Part shown: positions 36,966-44,616 of the stretch, one piece after another
Layout: every line of letters starts with the position of its first letter
Numbering within the stretch: position 1 is the first letter of the stretch
Virus record (IMG/VR): IMGVR_UViG_3300044941_000276
Span: 1 to 64,000 of that record
DNA length: 64,000 nucleotides
Direction: 5' to 3' (one strand)
Origin: a virus
The notes under the pieces: generated by a model
Database searches by the model: none
What the model saw: only the letters and a program-made list of their open reading frames with translations
Told to the model about the DNA's origin: nothing
Made by a program: the position numbers and the translations under genes

Positions 36966-39900
36966 TTAATGTAAATTAACCCATCCTGAATTGGTATAAC
37001 CTTGAAATTTGTTATCTGTAGTGTTGTAAATCATCATTCCAATATCAGTTGTAGCGTTCCAAGCCACAGCATTTCTTTCGGCAGTTGTAAGACGTGGTAA
37101 TTGGAAACCGCGATTAGTTGAATTTACTTCTAGTTGTGCACGCGGATTAATACTTGTAATATTACCAACTATTATTCGCGGTATTGATAAAAAACCATTA
37201 GTTCCAAACTCCAACCATCCATTATCGTATAATTGCATTAATAATGTACCAGCTGAATTTTCCAATCTTTGTGTGATTGTACCTTGTGTTGCACCGAAAC
37301 CCCGAATAAAAACGCGAACACCTGATAATGTCAATGTTGTACCAAAACTAAATCGGCCATCGTTGCTAATGGCTTGTCTTATAATGTTGTTAGTTTTAAA
37401 CATTAAGGCCGTGTTCTCAATAGAGCCAATAATTATGCTTGTGGTTGGGCCAAAATTGTTACCGTTTTGTAAGATTGCATTAGTTATATTAAAAGTAGTC
37501 AATGTAGCTGATAGGTTACCGCTAGAATCAGCAACAACAATACGATTACCTGATCCTGCAAGATTGGCTATATTAACACCTCCGCCTGAATTTATTGTAA
37601 TTCGTGGAGTGTTATTGGTTTCTATAATTACAGGATGGTTATCATTGCTTCCGATTGTTATAGTTGTACCAAAACTGTTACCGTTTTGCAGAATAGAATT
37701 TGTTATGTTAGTTATACTTGTAACATCTATCGTAGCAGACAAATCACCGCTATCATTAGCTACAACAACTCTATTGCCAACTCCTGAAAGATTTCCAACA
37801 TTAACGTTACCACCAGAACCCACTGTAAAACGCGGAATATTGTTAGTTTTAATGATTACAGATTGTGAATCATTAGAACCAATAACTACATTGGTTCCGA
37901 AACTATTTCCATTTTGAAGTATAACTTGGTTAAGATCAACAGTGGTGTTGATGCTCATTGAGTTGTTAGTGTCATCGTAACTGACTGTAACTCCACTATG
38001 ACTACCAGCGGCAAATAATTGTCCAACAATGTCTTGTATAAACTCTGCGTCAACAGGAATTTGGGTATTTTCAATTAATATCTCGCCCGATATATCGTTA
38101 TAAGTTACACTGATACCTGTACCTGCTGTTAATGAAGCGCCTACAACATCTTGAACGGCTTCTTCAAAGTCTGTTATATCGTTGGATACGTGAGTATGGT
38201 TAATATCGGCTTTATTATTCAAAGCAGGTTGTAAACCTACTATATCAGATATACCGTGGGTGTGTATTGTTAATTGAGAATTTGGTAATCTTCCTGATGA
38301 ATCAAGACTTGCATAACCATTGGGTTGTCCTTTTTGGGATGTCAACTGATAATTAGATAACAAATTAATCAAGTCAAGTTGATTAATTATGTTACCGTTT
38401 ATCTGACCCCATACAGCATTAGGGGCTGTTAGTGTAGTAGTCGTAACGCCTGTTACTATACCTCTATCATTTACAGTGATAACAGGAATAAGTGTAGAGC
38501 TACCATAAGTTCCAGGTGTTACGGTAGATATAGGTAAATCATTATTTACAAGTGCTCTAAATAAAGGTTGATTTGAAGGTGGACTTATAGGGCCAGCAAA
38601 TACAGTGTTAGGTGTTTGATTACCAAATGTAGGTGTTACAACAGCAAATTGTCCATCTCCTCTTAAAAATGTATTGGGTTGAGGATTAACACCTAATCTT
38701 GCTACATTGATTATACCTGTGGTTATATGACTACCATCATGATTGTGAACAGGTATGTCACTTGAAGATAAAAATGTACCTGTTACAATTCTACCTTTAC
38801 TGTCTACCGATACTTTTGTATAAGTACCTGCTGTAACCCCTGTGGGTTGTAATACCGCATCGATTTGATTTAATGTATCGTTGTATCTAAATTCAATTTC
38901 TGATGAATCGATTAATGCGTTGCCCACTGCATCTTGCGCAGCTTCTGTAAAGTCGGTTACTTGAGAAGCGTTTATTGTTGCTGCTGCCCAATTAATATTA
39001 ACCAATCCTACATTAACTACTCTTCCTTTTACGTCGGTAGTGATAACAGGTATGGTCGATCCATCGCCATATGTACCTAAGGTTCCAACATTTGTAAGAT
39101 CTGCTAATATTTGATTAGTTACAGGATTCCAAGTTAAAGCTATGTTAGATGTATTTCCAACACTTGTAGATAAAACGTTCCTGACACCAGTTACAAAATC
39201 AGCTATCTGTGCTGTAACAATATTAATATTAACATTACTCGCAGCTGTTAATCTACCTTGTGAGTTCACTGTAAAAGTTGGTATGGTTGATTGACTTCCA
39301 TAAGTACCACTTGTTACAGGCGTATTGGGTATTTCAATTGTTGTTAATCCGCTGGGGTCATCATAACTTATATTTAAAGTTGTTGAATTTAAAGATGTTC
39401 CAATAATATCTTGTACATCTTCAATGAAGTTAGGATTACCTGTTATAGATGTAGTGGTTATAGACGTTACTCTACCATATTGATCTATTGTTATGATTGG
39501 AAAGTTAGAACTATTACCATAAGTGCCAGCTGTTGTCAATGTAGGCAAATCTATCGTTCCACCGGTTACATCCAATGTACTCGATGTGATAATAGTTGGA
39601 AAATTATTGGTTATGTATGATACTAGATCACCAACTTGACTTGCTGATATCTGTATTGGTTGCGATGTTACATTTGTAACTCTACCTCTATCATCAGTGG
39701 TTATCGTTAATGTTTGATCAACATCTCCCACAGTGGTTGCTGTACCAATAACTGGTAATGAAAAAGTAAGCGATGTGGTATTATCAGTAATAGTTATACT
39801 ACCATCACTCAATAACCGATTGAACAGTTGAGGTACAAGGGTATCACCAAAGTCAGTTGATTGTAAAAAGTTAAATAATTTTAATGGTGTTACAGCTGCA

Positions 39901-40235
39901 TCGTCCACAGAACCCTGTTCTGTTTCTGCAATGGTTGCCACTCTTATACTACCATATATAATTTCAGTGGCCAAAGGTATTGTTACAGTACCATTGGGGA
40001 TAATTTCCCAACCATTAACTGTATATAAAACAATATCACCTATGACAACAGGTTCACCACCAACAGTACCGTCATTATCAGCTACTAACCACGCTTGGTT
40101 AGGTAAAGGTGTAGGTGTTGGAAACCCAGGGTTTAAATTTGCGTTTCTAATTACACCTACAAATTGTATACCTGTGATTAAACCTGATACACGGTCTAAG
40201 TTTTCTACGAAAGGGTTAAATATATACTGACTCAT
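36966..40235 (-). CDS. Long repetitive tail fibre
   Basis: A 1089-residue fibre. The N terminus carries the FNPF attachment peptide shared with the spike. Residues about 160-600 hold at least six repeats of the form GTYG-x(4-6)-P-x-x-T-x(3)-GRV-T (for example TAGTYGNSSNFPIITID and TSGTYGSQSTIPTFTVN). Residues about 770-960 hold three longer repeats beginning ILQNGNSFGT. The C terminus (RGFQLPRLTTAERNA, then MIYNTTDNKFQGYTNSGW) is the common end of Bacteroidota phage fibres, probably the host-contact tip or trimerisation unit. Expression ends beyond the spike genes, with an isolated hairpin terminator directly upstream at 40265-40297. The fibre call is robust; the receptor is unknown. Confidence 0.85.
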   Translation of the reverse strand: MSQYIFNPFVENLDRVSGLITGIQFVGVIRNANLNPGFPTPTPLPNQAWLVADNDGTVGGEPVVIGDIVLYTVNGWEIIPNGTVTIPLATEIIYGSIRVATIAETEQGSVDDAAVTPLKLFNFLQSTDFGDTLVPQLFNRLLSDGSITITDNTTSLTFSLPVIGTATTVGDVDQTLTITTDDRGRVTNVTSQPIQISASQVGDLVSYITNNFPTIITSSTLDVTGGTIDLPTLTTAGTYGNSSNFPIITIDQYGRVTSITTTSITGNPNFIEDVQDIIGTSLNSTTLNISYDDPSGLTTIEIPNTPVTSGTYGSQSTIPTFTVNSQGRLTAASNVNINIVTAQIADFVTGVRNVLSTSVGNTSNIALTWNPVTNQILADLTNVGTLGTYGDGSTIPVITTDVKGRVVNVGLVNINWAAATINASQVTDFTEAAQDAVGNALIDSSEIEFRYNDTLNQIDAVLQPTGVTAGTYTKVSVDSKGRIVTGTFLSSSDIPVHNHDGSHITTGIINVARLGVNPQPNTFLRGDGQFAVVTPTFGNQTPNTVFAGPISPPSNQPLFRALVNNDLPISTVTPGTYGSSTLIPVITVNDRGIVTGVTTTTLTAPNAVWGQINGNIINQLDLINLLSNYQLTSQKGQPNGYASLDSSGRLPNSQLTIHTHGISDIVGLQPALNNKADINHTHVSNDITDFEEAVQDVVGASLTAGTGISVTYNDISGEILIENTQIPVDAEFIQDIVGQLFAAGSHSGVTVSYDDTNNSMSINTTVDLNQVILQNGNSFGTNVVIGSNDSQSVIIKTNNIPRFTVGSGGNVNVGNLSGVGNRVVVANDSGDLSATIDVTSITNITNSILQNGNSFGTTITIGSNDNHPVIIETNNTPRITINSGGGVNIANLAGSGNRIVVADSSGNLSATLTTFNITNAILQNGNNFGPTTSIIIGSIENTALMFKTNNIIRQAISNDGRFSFGTTLTLSGVRVFIRGFGATQGTITQRLENSAGTLLMQLYDNGWLEFGTNGFLSIPRIIVGNITSINPRAQLEVNSTNRGFQLPRLTTAERNAVAWNATTDIGMMIYNTTDNKFQGYTNSGWVNLH
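37330..37925 (-). repeat. Three tandem roughly 75-residue repeats in the fibre distal part
   Basis: Units start with ILQNGNSFGT or close variants and continue through a Ser-Asn-Asp turn, a TNN-x-PR strand and a GNRxVVAxxSG loop. Two copies are nearly complete and the third is truncated. The DNA copies remain visibly similar (repeated plus-strand blocks around accgttttg), so this duplication is younger than the GTYG repeats and could change copy number by recombination. Confidence 0.7.
38455..39740 (-). repeat. Coding repeats (GTYG type) in the tail fibre
   Basis: At least six degenerate copies of a roughly 30-residue beta unit with the pattern Gly-Thr-Tyr-Gly ... Gly-Arg-Val-Thr, alternating with more variable spacers. 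Conservation is at the protein level; the DNA copies are diverged, so these are old internal duplications of a fibre shaft, not a mobile repeat. Confidence 0.75.
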
Positions 40236-40264
40236 AATCTTATTATTTGATATCGAATATAAAA

Positions 40265-40297
40265 AAAAGTTACAAGGATGTTTACCTTGTAACTTTT
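40265..40297 (-). terminator. Intrinsic terminator upstream of the fibre operon
   Basis: A perfect 13-bp inverted repeat, AAAAGTTACAAGG / CCTTGTAACTTTT, with a 7-base loop, lies between the stop of the 155-residue gene (40319) and the start of the long fibre (40235). T/A-rich flanks on both sides fit an intrinsic terminator. It isolates the fibre operon from upstream transcription. Confidence 0.85.
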
Positions 40298-40318
40298 AAA
40301 TCCAAAATGTTTATTTGG

Positions 40319-40786
40319 TTATGAATAAACAAGTGAAAGATAATTATTAAATACAAAGTTTGGTAGGAGAGTCCCTCCTGCATATGTTGTAGTAACATTA
40401 CCTGACGCTGTTTCGACTGTTCTAGCAACTCTCCAACCTGTAGATCCTGGGGCAGTTCCAGGTAAAGCCCAGCCTCTATAATAAGTAACATCTCCTACAT
40501 TTGGCGTATCGGCTAATCTAATAACTCTAAGTAATTCTAAAGGATCAGTAGATACATGAAGTCTACCTGTATTATCAGTCTTAAGAGGCTGATAATTATT
40601 ATCACCAGACGTTGTAACAGTAGGTATAGTTGAACGTACGGTAAATATGGGTACGCCCGTATCACTTATTGTAGATGGAGTGTTACCTGATTTTATAAGA
40701 TTTTCGAGTATCGAAGATACATTACCACTTTTTAATTGAAGTTCAAGTAATATATCTATTACCCGTTGAGCGTTAAATTCTGTCAT
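40319..40786 (-). CDS. Small virion-type hypothetical protein, 155 residues
   Basis: The N-terminal helix (about 5-32) is followed by a Thr/Ser-rich beta region containing NTGRLHVSTDPLELLRV and a C-terminal GWALPGTAPGSTGWRV segment. No family is recognised. The composition resembles small phage structural or baseplate-decorating proteins. It ends 22 bases before a strong terminator and starts 15 bases after the 107-residue acidic protein, so it closes that operon. Confidence 0.6.
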   Translation of the reverse strand: MTEFNAQRVIDILLELQLKSGNVSSILENLIKSGNTPSTISDTGVPIFTVRSTIPTVTTSGDNNYQPLKTDNTGRLHVSTDPLELLRVIRLADTPNVGDVTYYRGWALPGTAPGSTGWRVARTVETASGNVTTTYAGGTLLPNFVFNNYLSLVYS

Positions 40787-40800
40787 GATTATTTAAGAAA

Positions 40801-41124
40801 TTAATCTTGATAGTCCATGTAGTCATAATCTACTTTTCCTCCCATACCCATGGCGGGCTGTTCTTCTTGAGCAGCGGGTTCTCGTTTACTTGAAGTTTGT
40901 CCAGCTTGACCTTGTACAAATTCTACAAGCATTTCACAAGCTTCCATTGCCAAGTCGCTATTCTTTTCTTCTACAGCTTGCATTGCCATCATTACAATGT
41001 CTTCCATAGGATTTTTTTCAGTATCGGGAGTACCTTCTTCAAGAGGCATTAAAGCTCCACCACTTTGATATAAACCAAGTACATGAAGAGGTACATATGG
41101 CGCTTGATCGTTATTTTTTACAAA
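40801..41124 (-). CDS. Acidic small protein with Gly-Gly motif
   Basis: A 107-residue product from the ATG at 41124; an upstream in-frame ATG at 41181 would overlap the previous gene by about 30 bases and is less likely. The N terminus ends in HVLGLYQSGGALMP (Gly23-Gly24), the motif shared with neighbouring proteins. An acidic helical part (MEDIVMMAMQAVEEKNSD), a Gln/Glu-rich disordered tail and a second GG (MGMGGKVDYDY) follow. Function is unknown. The motif suggests processing or packaging together with its neighbours. Confidence 0.6.
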   Translation of the reverse strand, partial: FVKNNDQAPYVPLHVLGLYQSGGALMPLEEGTPDTEKNPMEDIVMMAMQAVEEKNSDLAMEACEMLVEFVQGQAGQTSSKREPAAQEEQPAMGMGGKVDYDYMDYQD

Positions 41125-41149
41125 CATGTTTATAATTGATTTTATTTTA

Positions 41150-41350
41150 CTAATTTTTAACGTATTCTTTTTTTCTTGCACGCTGTTTCATTCTAACTTG
41201 GTGCATATATTTTCCTAAATTTATAAAATCATCTTCAGATGAAGCTGATTTTGCCATTTCAATAAGCTTTTTAGTTTCTACTCTTGATATAACTAATTCC
41301 CCTCCTCTTAGATACATTTGAGGATTTCCGTTATGATCAAGAAGTACCAT
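41150..41350 (-). CDS. Small basic protein with GGELVIS motif
   Basis: The preferred start is the ATG at 41350, one base after the upstream stop (TAATATG), giving 66 residues. An ATG at 41392 would add 14 residues but overlap the previous gene by 41 bases. MYLRGGELVISRVETKKLIE is followed by a basic helix (MKQRARKKEYVKN). The segment parallels VGEIIIRDNYAKEINRLVDE in the 119-residue protein two genes upstream, so the two probably share a small domain. Function is unknown. Confidence 0.6.
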   Translation of the reverse strand: MVLLDHNGNPQMYLRGGELVISRVETKKLIEMAKSASSEDDFINLGKYMHQVRMKQRARKKEYVKN

Positions 41351-41351
41351 A

Positions 41352-41666
41352 TTAGCCCCCGGTGGCTTTAATAAGTTTTTTTTTGATTTCATTTATAGTA
41401 TTGTTATTAAAAAACGGATAAGTTTCTATAGCATAATACGCATCATATTCTTCTACTTTTTGATTAGGTTTCATATAGTAACTAGTTATAACTTGAAAAT
41501 CTTTGTCAGTAAATATAACTTTTATAGGGAATTTCATTCCCGATGTATGAATATGTTTTGTGTTGGGAAAAACAAATATTTCATTGGGTGATATTTTACT
41601 ATGACCTAACAAACCCTTTTTCTTTTCTTCGATGGTATTAAATACTGTAATTTTAAAGTCTCTCAT
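41352..41666 (-). CDS. DUF192-like protein ending in Gly-Gly
   Basis: A start at 41666 (MRDFKITV) gives an exact ATGA overlap with the upstream stop; 104 residues. KKKGLLGHSKI followed by IFVFPNTKHIHTSGMKFPIK and VIFTDKDFQVI matches the DUF192 (COG1430) pattern of GLM...MLFVF...H-T-x-x-M-x-x-P-I-D-V-x-F. The family has no firmly known biochemical role; most cellular members are exported, but no signal peptide is seen here. The last two residues are Gly-Gly, which is notable in a region where Gly-Gly motifs recur. The family call rests on pattern recall. Confidence 0.6.
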   Translation of the reverse strand: MRDFKITVFNTIEEKKKGLLGHSKISPNEIFVFPNTKHIHTSGMKFPIKVIFTDKDFQVITSYYMKPNQKVEEYDAYYAIETYPFFNNNTINEIKKKLIKATGG

Positions 41667-42022
41667 CGTTTTAACAAACAAACTCCGTTAATATCACATT
41701 GATTATCTGACAAATTATCTATAACAAACTTAGTCAATTTTCCAAGTTGCAATAGTACCATAGGACATTTACAATCATTATACTCATCAACTAAGCGATT
41801 TATTTCTTTTGCGTAGTTATCCCTGATAATAATTTCACCTACTTCTATTTCAGCAATTTTAAGTTGATTATCGTATCGAGTTGTTTCTATTGGTACTAAA
41901 GGGATACCTTTGTCACCAATGTTATTCCTTTCTCTATGCAATACACCTGCAGTAATTATACCGCCAATCTCATATTTTCGTTTCAGTGTACTAGTAATAT
42001 TTTTAAATACCAATCCCCCCAT
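41663..42022 (-). CDS. Small gut-phage protein with Gly-Gly motif and GVLHRERNN segment
   Basis: A 119-residue protein. KRKYEIGGIITAGVLHRERN (Gly20-Gly21), DKGIPLVPIE, KIAEIEVGEIII and a Cys pair near 78-80 (NDCKCPMV) are followed by QLGKLTKFVI. This order (G-x-LHxxxN, KGIPVV, AEIExxEII, LGKL) resembles a widespread unnamed family in gut phages whose members also begin after a Gly-Gly; this is recalled knowledge, not tested. It heads a coupled four-gene set running to 40801. Its start codon (42020-42022) overlaps by one base the -33 TTG (42022-42024) of the divergent promoter. Confidence 0.6.
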   Translation of the reverse strand: MGGLVFKNITSTLKRKYEIGGIITAGVLHRERNNIGDKGIPLVPIETTRYDNQLKIAEIEVGEIIIRDNYAKEINRLVDEYNDCKCPMVLLQLGKLTKFVIDNLSDNQCDINGVCLLKR

Positions 42023-42052
42023 TGCGAACTATAATGATTTTTTATAAATTTG
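42022..42052 (+). promoter_or_regulatory. Bacteroides-type promoter for the plus-strand exported-protein cassette
   Basis: TTG at 42022-42024, a 20-base spacer and TAAATTTG at 42045-42052 match the Bacteroidota primary-sigma consensus (TTTG, about 19-21 bases, TAnnTTTG). Transcription would start a few bases before the ATG at 42080 and proceed on the plus strand, away from the minus-strand late genes. Confidence 0.65.
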
Positions 42053-42079
42053 TATGTAATAATTAATCGACACAAATAT

Positions 42080-42325
42080 ATGAAAACTTTAATTTTAACA
42101 ACTATATTATTTATTTCTTCTTCAGTTATAGAATTATATTATAACGCTATTAATGTTTATCGTCTTTTAAATGATCAGAATGAACTATACTATGCTGAAA
42201 ACATGGATACAAAAGGTATTGAGCCAATAGTAGCAGAAGAATTTGACATTGATGATCGCTATTTAAAAGATGCCGATAGCGTAAAGATAGTTTATGATTC
42301 TGTGTTTTATGTTTATTTGAAGTAA
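42080..42325 (+). CDS. Small exported or membrane-anchored protein (first gene of plus-strand cassette)
   Basis: The ATG at 42080 (MKTLILTTILFISSSVIELY) gives 81 residues with an N-terminal hydrophobic segment that is either an uncleaved anchor or a signal peptide. An upstream ATG at 42050 would lie within the promoter and is unlikely. The rest is acidic (IVAEEFDIDDRYLKDADS). No family is recognised. It is followed with one base between by a second exported protein, and a Bacteroides-type promoter sits just upstream. Orientation opposite to the late genes and export suggest a moron-type function such as superinfection exclusion, which is speculative. Confidence 0.6.
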   Translation: MKTLILTTILFISSSVIELYYNAINVYRLLNDQNELYYAENMDTKGIEPIVAEEFDIDDRYLKDADSVKIVYDSVFYVYLK

Positions 42326-42326
42326 T

Positions 42327-42674
42327 ATGAAAAAAATACTTATAGTTTTTGGATTCTTAATCTTTGCTTTGAAAGGTGTTGCGCAAACTTCTTTACCTGT
42401 AGAAGACTTAAAAAACACTTTATCTAAGTATGCAAAAGTAGAATATAGCTATTCAGAAGACGACTTCTTTTCAGTAGATGAAAACAATTCTTATTTTTAT
42501 AGTTTAAAGTTTCATTTAAACAGCCAAAAAGAAGTATATGAACAATATAAAAATAAGTTAGTGGAAATGACAAAACAATACAAAAAAATAAAAATCTACA
42601 ACAGCAATAAAACACTAGTTGAACATAAATCAGAACCTTATTACAGTTGGACACATTTTATGTTTTATAATTAA
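42327..42674 (+). CDS. Small secreted protein (second gene of plus-strand cassette)
   Basis: A 115-residue protein with a typical type I signal peptide: MKKILIVFGFLIFALKGVAQ, likely cleaved after Gln20. The mature part is Lys/Tyr/Glu-rich with one helical region and a beta-rich end (KIKIYNSNKTLVEHKSEPYY). It has no Cys and no known motif. It ends 26 bases before a strong bidirectional terminator shared with the convergent 328-residue gene. Probably periplasmic, acting with the membrane protein encoded just before it. Confidence 0.65.
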   Translation: MKKILIVFGFLIFALKGVAQTSLPVEDLKNTLSKYAKVEYSYSEDDFFSVDENNSYFYSLKFHLNSQKEVYEQYKNKLVEMTKQYKKIKIYNSNKTLVEHKSEPYYSWTHFMFYN

Positions 42675-42699
42675 CTTCTCATCTTATAAATTATAAATA

Positions 42700-42736
42700 A
42701 AAAAATAAGCCTCTACTTGATAGAGGCTTATTTTTT
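42700..42736. terminator. Bidirectional terminator closing the plus-strand cassette
   Basis: A perfect 16-bp inverted repeat, AAAAAATAAGCCTCTA / TAGAGGCTTATTTTTT, with a 5-base loop. The outer A/T arms provide the U-tract on either strand. It ends the plus-strand cassette, and the minus-strand 328-residue gene stops inside its right arm (42735-42737). Confidence 0.92.
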
Positions 42737-43721
42737 ATTTACCGTAGTTTTTTCCTGGTTGTATTTGCCCTTTGTTTACTTTTCTAAAATTATTTCCTGG
42801 ACCTATACCTTCTTTTGTTTTTCCTTCCATTTCAGCAGAATAAGGCGCTAATCGTTCGCTATTCAAAGTTTCATCAAATTCTGGAAGCCTAATTAGTTTA
42901 CCAGTTTCTTCATCTTTGTAATATGCTTCTTTTACACCAGGATAATTCTCAACACCCATGTAAGATCTACCTTTCCAAGTTAGTGGAATTCTGCGACTAC
43001 CAGAATTTTTAATTACGAAATAGTTAGGTTTATATTGTTCAGTAGGTGGAGGTGGGGGCGGAGGCGGAACAATTTTTGGTTGTTGGTTAACTACTCCAAG
43101 ATCATATTCCATATCTGAAGTTAAATTGTCAAAACCTCTGAAACTGCGATTTTTTTCTTTTGCTTTTTTTGCAAGATAGTTATTAAGTTCATCGCGATAC
43201 GCTGTTATTGCACCGTTTTCTTTTAAATCAAACGTAATGCCAGTGACATCATCTTTATATTTTGGAGTTATTTTACCTTGTTGACCAAGCTCTCTTGCTC
43301 TTTCAATAGCAATTGCTTGTATCAATAGCTGAGCTTCATACGGTTTAATTCTACCAGCATCGAGAAGATCTATTATCTGCTGTTGACTATTTACTTCTGG
43401 AAACCTTGATCTAATTGTAGCTAAAGCTTGATTGTTTTTATTTACTTGCGCTTGAGTTTGAGCGCGTCCACGACGAACATAGTTGCTTTTTTTACCAACT
43501 ATATCAACGGTATTAAGATTAAAGTTAACATCGTTTGTTGTTTGAGAACCAGTGTTTTGATTTTTTGGAACAGTACTTCCTCCTTGTTGATACATCATCG
43601 GGTTCATACCTCCATTTCTAAATGATGGAAGTACACCGCCAACTTGAAAACTATATCCCAAAGCAGTTGGAGATTTTAGTATATCTATAGCGGGTCTCGG
43701 AATCAATCTTTTCTTTCTCAT
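42735..43721 (-). CDS. 328-residue protein with LIPR leader and three Gly-Gly motifs
   Basis: The N terminus MRKKRLIPRPAIDILKSPTA leads to YSFQVGGVLPSFRNGGMNPM and MYQQGGSTVP, placing Gly-Gly at 28-29, 37-38 and 47-48. The first 32 residues align with the 155-residue protein encoded upstream (LIPR, IL, T-x-LG-x-SF, GG at 28-29). The body has a basic RRGRAQTQAQ segment, a helical LLDAGRIKPYEAQLLIQAI region, an eight-proline run (IVPPPPPPPPTEQ) and a Gly/Lys-rich end. Function is unknown. The gene has its own upstream region with a 16-bp palindrome and ends in a shared terminator. Confidence 0.65.
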   Translation of the reverse strand: MRKKRLIPRPAIDILKSPTALGYSFQVGGVLPSFRNGGMNPMMYQQGGSTVPKNQNTGSQTTNDVNFNLNTVDIVGKKSNYVRRGRAQTQAQVNKNNQALATIRSRFPEVNSQQQIIDLLDAGRIKPYEAQLLIQAIAIERARELGQQGKITPKYKDDVTGITFDLKENGAITAYRDELNNYLAKKAKEKNRSFRGFDNLTSDMEYDLGVVNQQPKIVPPPPPPPPTEQYKPNYFVIKNSGSRRIPLTWKGRSYMGVENYPGVKEAYYKDEETGKLIRLPEFDETLNSERLAPYSAEMEGKTKEGIGPGNNFRKVNKGQIQPGKNYGK

Positions 43722-43733
43722 TTTCTACTTAAT

Positions 43734-43749
43734 ATTTGTACGTACAAAT
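43734..43749. promoter_or_regulatory. 16-bp perfect palindrome upstream of the 328-residue gene
   Basis: ATTTGTACGTACAAAT is a perfect palindrome 12 bases upstream of the ATG at 43721. It could be an operator for a dimeric repressor or overlap the -7 region of a promoter, as TTTG is part of the Bacteroidota promoter box. The next 150 bases to the terminator at 43937 are AT-rich with a short GC island (CGCGCG near 43830) and no gene. Confidence 0.5.
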
Positions 43750-43898
43750 TTTTATTGTTAGCTAATGTATTTAGTTTTATTTTTAAAAAAAATTCTTTTT
43801 AAATAAATATTGTATAATTATAATAATCGCGCGCTATTCTTATATATTAATCGTCGTAAAACAAAATAAAATTATTTTTTTGTTTTATTTAAAATAAA

Positions 43899-43937
43899 AA
43901 TTAAAAGAGTTTCTATTATACAGAAACTCTTTTAATT
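43899..43937 (-). terminator. Intrinsic terminator after the 155-residue LIPR-leader gene
   Basis: A perfect 16-bp inverted repeat, AATTAAAAGAGTTTCT / AGAAACTCTTTTAATT, with a 7-base loop starts 22 bases downstream of the stop at 43960 on the minus strand and is followed by A/T-rich sequence. Confidence 0.88.
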
Positions 43938-43959
43938 TATTGATTGTAAAAAACTATTA

Positions 43960-44427
43960 TTATCTATCTTGTTTGAATTTACCACCAGAAGCAATACTTT
44001 TTAATTTAGCGTACTGAGCGTCTGTTAGTTGACTCATTCCTTGAGGATTTGCTCCAATTGACTCTAAGTAATCTACTATAGCCATAAAGTTTGGATGATT
44101 TGGACCTATTTCCATGTCTTGTGAATGACGGGTATTGTTACCATAAAGATTATTATAAGTCATTTTTTTTCCTGCTATTATACTTCTAATGCCTCTAGAT
44201 CCATTTTGGATATGTACATAATTTTGTTCAACTTCAGGTACTCCAACTCCTTGTTTATTAGTCCAAATGGAAGGTTTTCCAGTCTCGCCACGATACCTCA
44301 AATCTTCTTGTTGTCTTTGGCTAGGAGACATCGGAAACATGCCTCCGTCTTGATAAAAAGAAAGTCCCAACGGGGTAAATTCTGAAAGAATAGATCTTTT
44401 TCTTCTAGGTATAAGTTGTTTTTTCAT
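43960..44427 (-). CDS. 155-residue protein with LIPR leader and Gly-Gly motif
   Basis: The N terminus MKKQLIPRRKRSILSEFTPL then GLSFYQDGGMFPMS (Gly28-Gly29) is clearly related to that of the 328-residue protein, while the remainder differs. After the leader come a Gln/Arg-rich part and a globular region with VPEVEQNYVHIQNGSRG, then a short helix (DYLESIGANPQG). No known fold. It is a single gene: about 190 non-coding bases (44428-44616) precede it and a strong terminator follows. The shared leader with unrelated bodies argues for a targeting or processing signal. Confidence 0.65.
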   Translation of the reverse strand: MKKQLIPRRKRSILSEFTPLGLSFYQDGGMFPMSPSQRQQEDLRYRGETGKPSIWTNKQGVGVPEVEQNYVHIQNGSRGIRSIIAGKKMTYNNLYGNNTRHSQDMEIGPNHPNFMAIVDYLESIGANPQGMSQLTDAQYAKLKSIASGGKFKQDR

Positions 44428-44616
44428 AATTTTAAAATAAATTGTTTAAACGTTTATTTAGTTGAATTAAATAATTATTTATTATAACATAACAAATGTA
44501 CATTAAAGTAATAATATTAGAAATAATAAGTGTAATCAGTAAAGAAAAAATATTTCATCGTATTTTATTTTAAAAATTAAACTTGTCATCTAATATTTTA
44601 CATACTTCACTCACAT

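Noticed and set aside
37273-37917. A 214-residue open frame on the plus strand inside the long fibre gene
   Set aside because: It is antisense to a repeat-rich fibre with clear protein-level repeats, has a Leu/Val/Pro-rich composition produced by the opposite strand, and has no start context or neighbours. It is a shadow frame.
37330-39740. CRISPR-like array
   Set aside because: The repeats are coding, diverged and in frame within a fibre gene, and there are no regular spacers.
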